Assembly: GCF_009909185.1 (NCBI RefSeq)
Contig: NZ_JAAAMV010000006.1
Span: 1 to 64,000 of the forward strand
DNA from: Paenibacillus glycinis
GTDB lineage: Bacteria > Bacillota > Bacilli > Paenibacillales > Paenibacillaceae
Length of the DNA stretch: 64,000 nt
Direction of reading: 5' to 3'
Positions within the stretch are counted from its first letter, which is position 1. Every line of letters begins with the position of its first letter. Shown here piece after piece: positions 43,448 to 52,063 of the stretch. Below the pieces are notes generated by a model that saw only the letters and a program-made list of their open reading frames with translations, did no database searches and was not told where the DNA came from. The position numbers and the translations under genes were made by a program.

Positions 43448-43978
43448 CTACTTGCTGCCCGCAGCCGGAAGCAGCCTGCGCAGCGCCGCGGTGATGTCCT
43501 CGCTCCTCCCGGGCTCCATATGAAACTGCGCCGGCGTATTCTGGAACAAGACGATGGACCATGCCTCGTCCCGCTTCACCGCCGTCAGCGCGTGCTGCGC
43601 GTTCAGCTTCGGATCGATGTCCTCCGCCCCGTCCGGAACGAGGCCGGAATAAGCGCGCAGGATTGCCGCATCCGGCGCGACCAGCTTGACGGACTTGACG
43701 ATTGCATAATAGGCGGGCGTCTTGTGATGGGCGAATATCGGCGCCAGGTGCGCGGCCACGCCATGCCGCCCGGAAGCCTCGCTCCCGTCGAAGCCGATCA
43801 GCTCGCAATCCTCCGCGAACGGCGCCGCCATTCCTTCCGCGCTGCGCTCGTTCCAGCCGGCCAGCATCGTTTGATACAGGCCGATAACCCCGATTTCATC
43901 CGGCTGCAGCAAATCGTCATGCGCGCCGCGCAGTTCCGCATAATGTTGTAAGATGTAAGTTAATTTCGAGGACGACAT
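43448..43978 (-). CDS. SnoaL/NTF2-like protein (SgcJ/EcaC type)
   Basis: A 176-residue protein. Residues 30-155 have the NTF2-like pattern of the SgcJ/EcaC family (IGLYQTMLAGWNERSAEGMA, CELIGFDGSEASGRHGVAAH, QHALTAVKRDEAWSIVLFQN). An extra N-terminal stretch of about 30 residues is present. The reaction is unknown. ATG 43978 follows GGGAG at 9 nt; the ATG at 43984 is too close to that site. Confidence 0.7.
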   Translation of the reverse strand: MSSSKLTYILQHYAELRGAHDDLLQPDEIGVIGLYQTMLAGWNERSAEGMAAPFAEDCELIGFDGSEASGRHGVAAHLAPIFAHHKTPAYYAIVKSVKLVAPDAAILRAYSGLVPDGAEDIDPKLNAQHALTAVKRDEAWSIVLFQNTPAQFHMEPGRSEDITAALRRLLPAAGSK

Positions 43979-44048
43979 TCGCATTCACTCCCGTACGTTG
44001 GATTTTGTGTTACGCTGTCAGTACTGATTCTAGCAAGGGGAGCCGATT

Positions 44049-45158
44049 ATGCCAAATGATGCTTTACCTCGTCCGCGGGGCGAGAAGCCGCGCCGGATCC
44101 TGTTTACCGGCGGCGGATCGGCGGGTCACGTCACCGTCAATCTGGCGCTGATTCCCATGCTGCAGTCCCAAGGCTGGAACGCCGTCTACATGGGCTCCGG
44201 CGGCGGCATCGAGAAACAGCTGATCGCCAGGCTGGACGACGTCGACTATTACCCCATCTCGACGGGCAAGCTTCGCCGCTACCTCGATCTGCAGAACGTG
44301 AAGGATCCGTTCCGCGTCGCGAAAGGCGTCTTCCAGGCGTTCCGGTTGATCCGGAAGCTGCGTCCGGACGTCGTATTCTCCAAAGGCGGGTTCGTCTCCG
44401 TGCCGGTCGTGCTCGGCGCTTGGCTGAACCGCGTGCCCGTCATTATCCACGAATCCGATCTGACGCCCGGGCTGGCGAACCGCATCGCGAATCCGTTCGC
44501 GCGCAAGGTCTGCGTGACCTTCGGCGAGACCGTCGAGCATATCAAAGGGGGCAAAGCGGTCCACGTCGGGCCGATCGTCCGCCGCGAATTGCTTCGCGGC
44601 AGCGCCCTCAAGGGATTGCAGTGGAGCAAGCTGCTGCCGGGCAAGCCCGTGGTGCTCGTCATGGGGGGCAGCTTGGGGTCGCGGCGCATCAATGAGGCGG
44701 TGCGGCGCAACCTGCCGGAGCTGACCAAGGCGTACCAGCTCATCCATCTCTGCGGCAAAGGCGAGCTGGACGCGACATGCGACGGCGTTCGGGGCTACCG
44801 GCAATACGAGTACGTGCACGAGGAGCTGCCCGATCTCCTCGCCTGTTCGGAGCTCGTGATCTCGCGCGCGGGCTCCAACTCGATCTTCGAGTTTCTGACC
44901 CTGCGCAAGCCGATGCTGCTCGTTCCGCTGTCGAAAGGAGCCAGCCGCGGGGATCAGATCCTGAATGCGGAATCGTTCCGCAAAGCCGGCTACTGCGAGG
45001 TGCTGCAGGAAGAGGAATTGACGGACGAAGCTTTCCTCGGCGCGCTTGCCCGCCTGTACGCGGACCGGGAAATCATTCGAAGCCGCATGCGGCAGAATGA
45101 ATTCAAAGATCCCGCTGGCAGCATCGCCGCGCTGATTCAAGAAGCCAGCCGGAAATAA
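44049..45158 (+). CDS. MurG-type UDP-GlcNAc:lipid I glycosyltransferase paralogue
   Basis: A 369-residue GT-B glycosyltransferase. The N-terminal loop ILFTGGGSAGHVTVNLALIP, SKGGFVSVPVVLGA, IIHESDLTPGLANR and the C-terminal VISRAGSNSIFEFL and PLSKGASRGDQILNA are MurG hallmarks. It would transfer GlcNAc to lipid I in peptidoglycan synthesis. It stands alone here, outside any mur/fts cluster, so it may be an additional copy; whether another exists cannot be seen. AAGGGGAG precedes ATG 44049. Confidence 0.88.
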   Translation: MPNDALPRPRGEKPRRILFTGGGSAGHVTVNLALIPMLQSQGWNAVYMGSGGGIEKQLIARLDDVDYYPISTGKLRRYLDLQNVKDPFRVAKGVFQAFRLIRKLRPDVVFSKGGFVSVPVVLGAWLNRVPVIIHESDLTPGLANRIANPFARKVCVTFGETVEHIKGGKAVHVGPIVRRELLRGSALKGLQWSKLLPGKPVVLVMGGSLGSRRINEAVRRNLPELTKAYQLIHLCGKGELDATCDGVRGYRQYEYVHEELPDLLACSELVISRAGSNSIFEFLTLRKPMLLVPLSKGASRGDQILNAESFRKAGYCEVLQEEELTDEAFLGALARLYADREIIRSRMRQNEFKDPAGSIAALIQEASRK

Positions 45159-45549
45159 GGCGCCGCTTACGGATAACGCCGAATCCGCCGCATGCGAACG
45201 GCGAGGACGGCGTTATTCGCGCGCGGATTCCCGGTCGACTGCCGCTTGATCCAACGTAAACGAACCGGGATGCTGCGGCCTTTCCGGCGGACAAGCACTG
45301 GTTGTTCATGATGAACTTCGCCTGTCCGGACGAGCTCCGCACAAGCGTAAGTCGGATGAATCGCGCTCGGCAGCCCGTATCCTTCGCGAGACCGAAGGCT
45401 ATCGCCGCCGGCGCATCCCTTCCATTTGCCCCGTTGACTGGAAATAGAACCCGTTTACACCATCGCGCATAATGTGGTAATGTGATAGCAAGAGGCGCTT
45501 TATTGCGTAGAAGCGTTTAAGTGCGAAATTCATGCGGGGAGTGTTTCAC
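45159..45549. other. Long intergenic region
   Basis: About 390 bp without a convincing gene. A hairpin ATAACGCCG/CGGCGTTAT (45173-45216) follows the MurG-like gene and may end it, although it lacks a T-run. A short reading frame on the minus strand (45103-45342) overlaps the MurG gene and has no family resemblance. No clear promoter for chorismate mutase was found. Confidence 0.4.
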
Positions 45550-45831
45550 ATGGCAGACTTGGCCGAATTGAGAGCGAACATCGACGAGATCGACCGGCAA
45601 ATGATCACGCTGCTGGCCGAGCGGTTCAAATACACCGAAGAGGTCGGCATCTATAAAGACCAGCACGGGCTAAGCGCCCAGGATCCGTCCCGCGAAGCGC
45701 AGCAGTTCCAGAAGCTCGCGCTGTATGCCGAGCAAAGCGGACTGAATCCGAGGTACGCCGAGCAAATCTACCGGCATATCATGGACCTTGTCATCTCCCG
45801 GCATCAGGAGCTGAAGACGGTTCAGAAGTAA
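45550..45831 (+). CDS. aroQ: Chorismate mutase (AroQ type)
   Basis: A 93-residue helical enzyme converting chorismate to prephenate. LRANIDEIDRQMITLLAERF contains the conserved Arg and acidic residues, and DPSREAQQFQKLALYAEQSG and IYRHIMDLVISRHQELK form the other two helices. Standalone AroQ of this size is common. ATG 45550 follows GGGGAGTG; an in-frame ATG at 45532 has no site. Confidence 0.88.
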   Translation: MADLAELRANIDEIDRQMITLLAERFKYTEEVGIYKDQHGLSAQDPSREAQQFQKLALYAEQSGLNPRYAEQIYRHIMDLVISRHQELKTVQK

Positions 45832-45912
45832 TTGCGATTCATACTTGGGATTCATGCTTTCATGCTCGCAATACGTAATCTTCACCATCATCTCGCTGTC
45901 CGAACAGGGCAA

Positions 45913-45955
45913 AAAGGGCCGTTTTCGAAGCTTGTCGGCTGCGGAAACGGCCTTT
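45913..45955 (+). terminator. Terminator of chorismate mutase
   Basis: AAAGGGCCGTTTTC ... GGAAACGGCCTTT forms a long stem with a 15-nt loop, then a weak T-rich tail. It lies about 80 bp after the stop. Confidence 0.6.
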
Positions 45956-46068
45956 GTGCGTCCAAACGGCCGCGCGGAATTGTTGAAACCGCTGTCATGT
46001 AGTATCCTATTCGCGAGTCCGATCATTCGGGAACACGCTCCGTTCCCCGCAAGGAGCATGAGCCAAGC

Positions 46069-46974
46069 ATGAAAATGACCATCACCTACGAGCATGACGT
46101 GCCGATCAACGCCTTTCAATGGACGCCCAAAACGTACCGGCAGCCGCTCCATGCCCATGCCAGCCTGGAGATGGGTCTTTGCTTGTCGGGCACGGGGACG
46201 TTCTATTTCGGCCGCAAGCAGTACCAGGTGCGGCAGGGAGACCTGTTCCTGGTCAACAACGAGGAGCTCCATATCGCCCAGTCGGATCCGGGCGATCCGA
46301 GCCGCTACCTCTTCCTGAATTTCGACAGCTCGCTGCTGATGGCGGAGGATCCCGCCCTGCTGCTGCCGTTCTCTTACCGTTCGGCGAATTTCGATAATCT
46401 GATACCCGCGGATTCGCCGCTTGCCGCCGCCGCCGCCGAATGGATGCAGACGGTCGAACGGGAGCTGATTGGCGGCGAGCCTGGCTATAAAGCGATGGCC
46501 AAAAGCGCCCTCATCCAGCTGTGCGGCCTGCTGCTGCGGCATTATCACGGCAGACTCAGCGCCTCGCGGCAGCTCTCGATGAAGCAGTCGGCGAACCAGA
46601 CCAAAGCGCTGGCGCAGCTGGTGGAGCAGCGCTACCGCGACCCGATCAGCCTGCGGGATGTCGCGGACGAGCTCGGAATCAGCGTATCCCGCGCAAGCCG
46701 CGTGTTCCACGAGACGACGGGACGGCGCTTCGCCGATTACGTCGCGATGCTGCGGGTGCAGGAAGCGATGCGGCTGCTCGCCGGCAGCGACAAGCAGGTG
46801 GCGCACATCGGCTTCGAGTGCGGCTTTCAGAGCCTGGCGACGTTTTACCGCGTGTTCAAGGAATCGACGGGCATCTCGCCGGTGCATTACCGCCAGACGC
46901 TCGGGCTCGAAGCGCCCGATTCCGGCCGCGGCCCCGATCCCGCAAATAGTGAGAACTCCGCGGCGCGTTCCTGA
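46069..46974 (+). CDS. AraC-family transcriptional regulator
   Basis: A 301-residue protein with an N-terminal cupin sensor (RQPLHAHASLEMGLCLSGTG, VRQGDLFLVNNEELHIAQ) and C-terminal HTH motifs (LRDVADELGISVSRASRVFH; IGFECGFQSLATFYRVFKES; residues about 190-285). The last 20 residues are a low-complexity tail. It lies 65 bp upstream of the ADP-ribosylglycohydrolase gene in the same direction, so may control it. Confidence 0.85.
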   Translation: MKMTITYEHDVPINAFQWTPKTYRQPLHAHASLEMGLCLSGTGTFYFGRKQYQVRQGDLFLVNNEELHIAQSDPGDPSRYLFLNFDSSLLMAEDPALLLPFSYRSANFDNLIPADSPLAAAAAEWMQTVERELIGGEPGYKAMAKSALIQLCGLLLRHYHGRLSASRQLSMKQSANQTKALAQLVEQRYRDPISLRDVADELGISVSRASRVFHETTGRRFADYVAMLRVQEAMRLLAGSDKQVAHIGFECGFQSLATFYRVFKESTGISPVHYRQTLGLEAPDSGRGPDPANSENSAARS

Positions 46975-47039
46975 GAAGATCGCCGCCTCGTTGTCCTTTA
47001 CAATGAAAGCATCATGTACAGGAGAGGACTGTTGCGGGG

Positions 47040-48434
47040 ATGGCAGGCTGGGATTCGTTGTTTCAATTGATCAAGGAAGAAGTCAAGCAGCGCGGCGAAG
47101 AAGGCTGCGAAGTGGCCGGGTACGCGGAGCGCGTGGAAGCGGCGGGAAACGACGAGGCGGAATTGATGCGGCTGTACGGGGAGTTGACGGCGCTTCCGAT
47201 CGCCGCGAATTATCCGTACGCCGAACCCTCCGAGCTGGACGAGATCCGGGCGCAGCGGCCGCCGGCGGTCGCCGTCGCCTCGCCGGACCTGACGGACGCC
47301 GAATGGCTGGATAAGTTCAACGGCGCTTGGCTCGGAAGATCCGCGGGCTGCGCGCTCGGCAAGCCGCTGGAGTCTTCGCCGTTCATGGGCGGCTCGGGCG
47401 GCAGATCGGGCTGCGCGAACGTAAAGCTGTGGTTCGAAGGCGCGAAGGCCTGGCCGATCCAGGGCTACACGCCGCTGGAATCGGACAGCGTCCGGGCGCA
47501 TCCGGATCTGCATATCGCCGAATGGTGCAGAGCGAGCACGCGCGAACATATTCGGTTCATGGAGACCGACGACGATATCCGGTATACCGTCCTCGGACTG
47601 ATCATGCTGGAAGAGAAAGGCGCCGCCTTCGACTCCTGGGACGTCGGCAGGCTGTGGCATGAGCGGCTCAGCTACAATCAGGTATGCACCGCGGAAACCC
47701 AAGCCTATCTGAATTTCGCGCAGATCACGGCGCATATGCGGCGCCATGAGACGGATGGACTGACGCCCGAGGCCAAAGATTGGGTACGCACCTACCTCAA
47801 CCCGTACCGCGAATGGATCGGCGCGCAGATCCGCGTCGACGGCTACGCCTACGGCGCGGCCGGGAACCCGGAGCTGGCCGCGGAGCTGGCTTGGAAGGAC
47901 GCGTCCTTCTCCCATGTCAAGAACGGCATCTACGGCGCCATGTTCTGCGCGGCCATGGTCGCCGCGGCGTTCGCGGAAACCGATGTCCGCCGCATCGTCG
48001 AGATCGGGCTCGGCGCGATTCCGGCGAACAGCCGGCTGGCCCATGACATCAAGCTCGCGATCGACATCGCCGACTCGGCGGACGATCAGGTCGAGCTCGT
48101 GGAGCGCATCTGGGATGCTTTCTGCCATTACCATCCCGTGCATACGAACAACAACGCGGCTTTGTGCGCGGCCGCGCTCATCCATTCCGGCGGCGATTTC
48201 GAGAAAGGCATCACGACCGCCGTGCTCGGCGGCTGGGACACGGATTGCAACGGCGCGACCGTCGGCTCCGTGCTCGGCGCGATGCTCGGCGGCAGCGCCC
48301 TGCCCGCCTCTTGGACGGCGCCGTTGAACGACCGGCTGTACGCCGCCGTGAACGGCTTCCATCCGATCTCGATCTCGGAATGCGCGCGCCGCAGCTACGA
48401 GACGTTCCGCAAGCTGCAGGCCGTGACGGTCTAA
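47040..48434 (+). CDS. ADP-ribosylglycohydrolase family protein
   Basis: A 464-residue protein. Residues about 1-90 are an N-terminal extension; the rest is the DraG/ADP-ribosylglycohydrolase fold. The metal-binding elements are METDDDIRYTVLGLIML in the first half and GGWDTDCNGATVGSVLGAML in the second, both with the two-metal Asp pattern. It removes ADP-ribose from a protein, nucleic acid or small molecule. ATG 47040 is the first start; the ribosome binding site (AGGAGAGGA, about 12 nt) is only fair. Confidence 0.88.
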   Translation: MAGWDSLFQLIKEEVKQRGEEGCEVAGYAERVEAAGNDEAELMRLYGELTALPIAANYPYAEPSELDEIRAQRPPAVAVASPDLTDAEWLDKFNGAWLGRSAGCALGKPLESSPFMGGSGGRSGCANVKLWFEGAKAWPIQGYTPLESDSVRAHPDLHIAEWCRASTREHIRFMETDDDIRYTVLGLIMLEEKGAAFDSWDVGRLWHERLSYNQVCTAETQAYLNFAQITAHMRRHETDGLTPEAKDWVRTYLNPYREWIGAQIRVDGYAYGAAGNPELAAELAWKDASFSHVKNGIYGAMFCAAMVAAAFAETDVRRIVEIGLGAIPANSRLAHDIKLAIDIADSADDQVELVERIWDAFCHYHPVHTNNNAALCAAALIHSGGDFEKGITTAVLGGWDTDCNGATVGSVLGAMLGGSALPASWTAPLNDRLYAAVNGFHPISISECARRSYETFRKLQAVTV

Positions 48435-48516
48435 ATCCTCCGAAGCGAAAGCGCATCCGAAATAAATCCGGCGTCAACCGATGGCATTCGGGCCGCGTCC
48501 GGACTCCCGCGACACG

Positions 48517-48575
48517 AAAAAAAGCAGCATTCGGGCATCAGGCTTTAGGTCGCCGAATGCTCGCTGCTGCTTTTT
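48517..48575. terminator. Bidirectional terminator
   Basis: AAAAAAAGCAGC and GCTGCTGCTTTTT pair at the base, with an inner CATTCGG/CCGAATG stem, between convergent genes. Confidence 0.85.
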
Positions 48576-48599
48576 GTCTCCGTTCGCGAAGCTCGCCCG

Positions 48600-49100
48600 T
48601 CAGGATTGGGATTTCGCGTCCGCGGACGGCTTCGCGCCTTTTTCCTTGATCATGCGGTTCTTGCACATCTCGCGGATTTCCTCGTGCAGCTGTCTCGCGG
48701 ATTTGCCTTCCGTCGAGATGCCCAGCCGCTTGGCCGTGTCTTGCAGGCGCGCCATGCGCTGAGCCTTCTTCGCCGCCATGAATTTGTCCCATTTGGCCGG
48801 ATTCGCTTCTTTCGCGGCCTTCAGTTCCTTATGCAGCTGTTCGGCGGATTTGCCTTCCGTGGCGATGCCGAAATACTGCGCCGCTTCCTGCATGAACTCC
48901 AGCCTGCGGGCCTTGCGTTCCTCGCCCTTATGGCCGTGGCCGCTGCCGAAACGCCAGTGATCGCGCTCTTGCTCATGCTGCGCCTGCAGCTGTTCCGACG
49001 AAGGCGTGGACGCCTGGGCATATACGGGCATCGCGGTCAGCAGAAGCGCCGCGGCGGTGCCGAGCGCTGCCAATTGCTTGCGCCATGATGGTTTGTTCAT
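48600..49100 (-). CDS. Small secreted repeat protein
   Basis: A 166-residue protein with a signal peptide (KQLAALGTAAALLLTAMPVYAQA). Two similar repeats, YFGIATEGKSAEQLHKEL and RLGISTEGKSARQLHEEI, lie at residues about 75-92 and 125-142 between basic helices. It recalls the larger secreted protein at 11931. Its function is unknown. ATG 49100 follows GGGAGCTGAC, spacing about 10. Confidence 0.7.
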   Translation of the reverse strand: MNKPSWRKQLAALGTAAALLLTAMPVYAQASTPSSEQLQAQHEQERDHWRFGSGHGHKGEERKARRLEFMQEAAQYFGIATEGKSAEQLHKELKAAKEANPAKWDKFMAAKKAQRMARLQDTAKRLGISTEGKSARQLHEEIREMCKNRMIKEKGAKPSADAKSQS

Positions 49101-49192
49101 CTTCTGTCAGCTCCCTTCGAGGGCCGTGGTTCGACCCATTCTGAGGTAGCTTGTCCATCCTTGCGCGCTTTTATCCAACAAAACCCAATTAT

Positions 49193-50305
49193 TTATCGTT
49201 CCAGCCGGACGAGCTTGGCCAGCAGGGCATCCTTGTCGAAATGCTCGCCGATGAACACCGCCACGTCGTGCACGTTCCCCTGCGGCGTGATCCGGATAAA
49301 CTCCGTTTCGCGGTAGGCGAATTGGAACAGGAACCGGCTGTTCGTATCGGTGAACGTCACGATGCCCTTGGCGCGGTATACGTCCTGCGGAAGCCCGTTC
49401 AGCAATTCCTCGAAGTCGTGGCTGTCGATCGGACCGGCGAAATAATGCGTCAGCGTCATAACATGCGCATGCGAATCGTGGGCAGCGTGATGGTGACCAT
49501 GGCCGTGCTCATGCTCGGCGTGGTCGCCGGCATGATCGTGGACTTCGTGGTCATGTTCATGATCATGCGCGTGTCCGTGGTCATGGCCTTCGTGGTCATG
49601 CTCGCGATGGCGGCAATTGGCGCCGCACACATGGCTGCCTTGAGCGGCCGCCGAGGCCGGACTCGATTCGTGCGCCCGCTTCGCTTCGCCGTCTCCCGGA
49701 TCGAAAATCGCAAGATCGATCACGCTGCGAACCGTCACCGTCAGCGGCGCGAAGGCGTTCAGCTCCCGCACGAGCTGCTGCACCTCGACGAGCTCGTCGG
49801 GCGACAGCTTGTCCGCCTTGTTCACGACCAGATCGGTCGCGCAGCGAATCTGATCCTGCATCAGCTTGTACGTCCGTCCGCCGCGCTTGCTGCGCGCCAG
49901 CAGCTCCGGACCGTCGACGACGGTCGCGATCGTGCGCAGATCGATGCGCATGATCAGCGCCGCTTCCGTCACGGCGTCGATGATTTCCATCGGATTCGCC
50001 GCGCCCGTCGATTCGATCAGGACCACGTCCGGCGCATGCTCGTCGATCAGCTCCTTCAGCTCCAGGCCGAGATCGCCGCGGATCGTGCAGCAGATGCAGC
50101 CGCCCAGCATCTCGGCCATCGGCACGTCGCCGTCGATGAACTGCCCGTCCAGGTTGACGTCGCCGAGCTCGTTCATGACGACCGCGACCTTGACGTCCTG
50201 CGCTTTATAATAATCGACGACCTGATTCAGGAGCGTCGTTTTGCCGCTTCCAAGAAAGCCGGACAGCAGGTGCACGGTAACCGCGCGTTCGTTTGCCAAT
50301 GTCAT
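49193..50305 (-). CDS. COG0523 GTP-binding metal-chaperone-type protein (CobW family)
   Basis: A 370-residue GTPase: P-loop GFLGSGKTTLLNQ (residues about 16-28), MNELGDVNLDG switch, metal motif GCICCT (CxCC), ESTGAANP and NKADKL. A C-terminal CobW-C domain ends the protein. Residues about 220-275 are a metal-binding linker with alternating His and Asp (HDHGHAHDHEHD), flanked by a Cys motif (HVCGANCRH). It is likely a zinc-handling chaperone of the YciC/ZagA type; the metal is inferred. ATG 50305 has GGAAGGATGG upstream. Confidence 0.85.
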   Translation of the reverse strand: MTLANERAVTVHLLSGFLGSGKTTLLNQVVDYYKAQDVKVAVVMNELGDVNLDGQFIDGDVPMAEMLGGCICCTIRGDLGLELKELIDEHAPDVVLIESTGAANPMEIIDAVTEAALIMRIDLRTIATVVDGPELLARSKRGGRTYKLMQDQIRCATDLVVNKADKLSPDELVEVQQLVRELNAFAPLTVTVRSVIDLAIFDPGDGEAKRAHESSPASAAAQGSHVCGANCRHREHDHEGHDHGHAHDHEHDHEVHDHAGDHAEHEHGHGHHHAAHDSHAHVMTLTHYFAGPIDSHDFEELLNGLPQDVYRAKGIVTFTDTNSRFLFQFAYRETEFIRITPQGNVHDVAVFIGEHFDKDALLAKLVRLER

Positions 50306-50399
50306 GTCGATCCATCCTTCCTCGTTATGCAATGCGCTCAAGAAACGACCGAAGGCGCGAGTGAAGCCCCCTCCCGACCGGAGGTCATATGTTTCGGCG

Positions 50400-50414
50400 C
50401 AAGTTAAACTTGCC
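50400..50414. promoter_or_regulatory. Perfect palindrome between the divergent COG0523 genes
   Basis: GCAAGTTAAACTTGC is a perfect 15-bp inverted repeat (7-bp arms, A centre) between the two divergent starts. It is a candidate operator. It does not resemble the Zur consensus of Bacillus, so the regulator is unknown. Confidence 0.45.
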
Positions 50415-50528
50415 CCATTATACCGTCCTCGCCGCGATTTTAACAGATGCGCCGAAAAGGGTGTTATTTCCCGGCCGGGCCGCATATTGTTCATGGAATG
50501 TGAACCTTGGGGGGAGGGCGTGGCCAAC

Positions 50529-51758
50529 ATGGAGCAACGTGCAATACCGGTGGTGGTCTTGAGCGGCTTTCTGGGCAGCGGCAAAACCACGCTGCTGCTA
50601 AGGCTGCTGCGGCAGGCCAAATCAAGCGGACTGCGCGCGTCCGTGCTGATGAACGAGATCGGCGCGGTCGACGTCGACGGCAAGCAGGTGAGCGGGGAGG
50701 CCGCCTATCAGCTGATGGAGCGCATCACGGAAGGCTGCCTCTGCTGCACCAAGAAGAGCGAGCTCGCGGAGTGCCTGGAGCGGCTCGCGCTGATGCGGCC
50801 CGACGTCATCGTCATGGAGCTGACGGGCGTCGCGAATCCCGAAGAAATCGTGGACGCCATGACCGAGCCGGCCATTATCGACAAAGTCGCGCTGCACCGC
50901 ATCGTCACGGTGCTGGATGCGGAGCATGCGCTCGATTACAATAGCATCTTCTCCTCGGACCGCGAGTTGATCCGCACGCTGCGGCGGCAAATCGAGGTCG
51001 CCGATATCATCGTTGCCAACAAATTCGACTTGATCTCGAACCGTACCGCCGACAAGATCCGCGGGCTCGCGCAGAGCCGCAACGCCTCCGCCCGATTCGT
51101 CAGCGCCGTGCGGTGCGAGCTGGACGCCGCCGTCATCCTGGACGGCATCGCCGCCGCGGGCGAGCGCCGCCAGCCCGTGATCTCCGGCATGCGGGCTTCG
51201 GCCGCCGGCATGCGCGTCCCGGCCGGCACGGCGAGGGCGGCAACCCCTTCGCCGCAAGCGACGAGCGGGCCGGCGGGCGCCCGGCCGCGCACGGAGCCGG
51301 TTGCCCCGCCGACCGGCAGCGGGCAAGGAGCCGCGCCGCTGGCCGCGCGCGTATCCGTCAAGTCCGCGAACGGCGGCTTGACGGAGGCCAAGAGCGATAC
51401 GCCGGCAGCAGCGGGCAACGCCGAAGACGTCTCGGCCGCCGCCATCGCGAACAAACCCGCCGCTGGCCCGTCGTTCTCCCGCATCCGGACGGCGGCGATC
51501 TATCCGGACACGGACGGCGGCGCCGTCACCCGCCGCCAGTTCGAAGCCTTCATCGGCGGACGCGGCAACGGCTGCCTGCGCGCCAAAGGCTACATGCCGT
51601 ACGGCAAGGACGGAGCCCTGATGCTGTTCCAGCTGGCTGGCAAGCGGATCGAATGGTCGCCGAGCGCGTACGGCGGCGCGCCGTACTTCGTGATGATCGG
51701 AATCGATCTCGACGAGGCGAAGATCAAGCAGGAGTGGGAGCGGCTTGCGAGCAAATAG
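50529..51758 (+). CDS. COG0523 GTP-binding protein (CobW family)
   Basis: A 409-residue second COG0523 GTPase: P-loop GFLGSGKTTLLLRL, MNEIGAVDVDG, metal motif GCLCCT, ELTGVANP and NKFDLI. The C-terminal CobW-C domain follows (residues about 310-405). Between them residues about 215-310 are a low-complexity Ala/Gly/Pro/Ser linker, without the His-rich stretch of its neighbour. ATG 50529 has GGAGGG about 10 nt upstream; GTG 50520 is possible. Confidence 0.83.
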   Translation: MEQRAIPVVVLSGFLGSGKTTLLLRLLRQAKSSGLRASVLMNEIGAVDVDGKQVSGEAAYQLMERITEGCLCCTKKSELAECLERLALMRPDVIVMELTGVANPEEIVDAMTEPAIIDKVALHRIVTVLDAEHALDYNSIFSSDRELIRTLRRQIEVADIIVANKFDLISNRTADKIRGLAQSRNASARFVSAVRCELDAAVILDGIAAAGERRQPVISGMRASAAGMRVPAGTARAATPSPQATSGPAGARPRTEPVAPPTGSGQGAAPLAARVSVKSANGGLTEAKSDTPAAAGNAEDVSAAAIANKPAAGPSFSRIRTAAIYPDTDGGAVTRRQFEAFIGGRGNGCLRAKGYMPYGKDGALMLFQLAGKRIEWSPSAYGGAPYFVMIGIDLDEAKIKQEWERLASK

Positions 51759-52063
51759 GGGCAGGCCGAAACGATTTTACGGCTAAGCGCCGTTCATGCC
51801 CATGGCACAAAAGCGAGGTCGACCGCCGGTCGGCCTCTTTGGTTCGCGTCGATCGGCAGCGCCCTCAGACCCCGAAATCCCGTGCCCGATGGATCTGCGC
51901 CGCGGCCCGAGCCCCTATTATTTCAAGCCTAGCCGCCTCCGACTCGCGCCGCCTGCTCCCGCCTGGCCGGAGACAATGCGGAATTTCATGGAGGATTTGA
52001 CCGAGCCGCATGGAACTACTTATAGAACGACAACAGCCACGAGCTGCACGAAGGAAGGTTCAT
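51759..52063. other. Intergenic region with a probable terminator
   Basis: About 305 bp. A hairpin GAGG-T-CGACC / GGTCG-G-CCTC at 51815-51837 followed by TTTGGTT probably ends the GTPase gene. Nothing else was recognised; no clear promoter for the transporter. Confidence 0.5.

Noticed and set aside
45103-45342. Short minus-strand frame in the region after the MurG-like gene
   Set aside because: Overlaps the MurG-like gene, no ribosome binding site and no family resemblance.
46998-48362. Long minus-strand frame opposite the ADP-ribosylglycohydrolase gene
   Set aside because: Antisense frame in high-GC coding DNA; the plus strand has the recognisable motifs.
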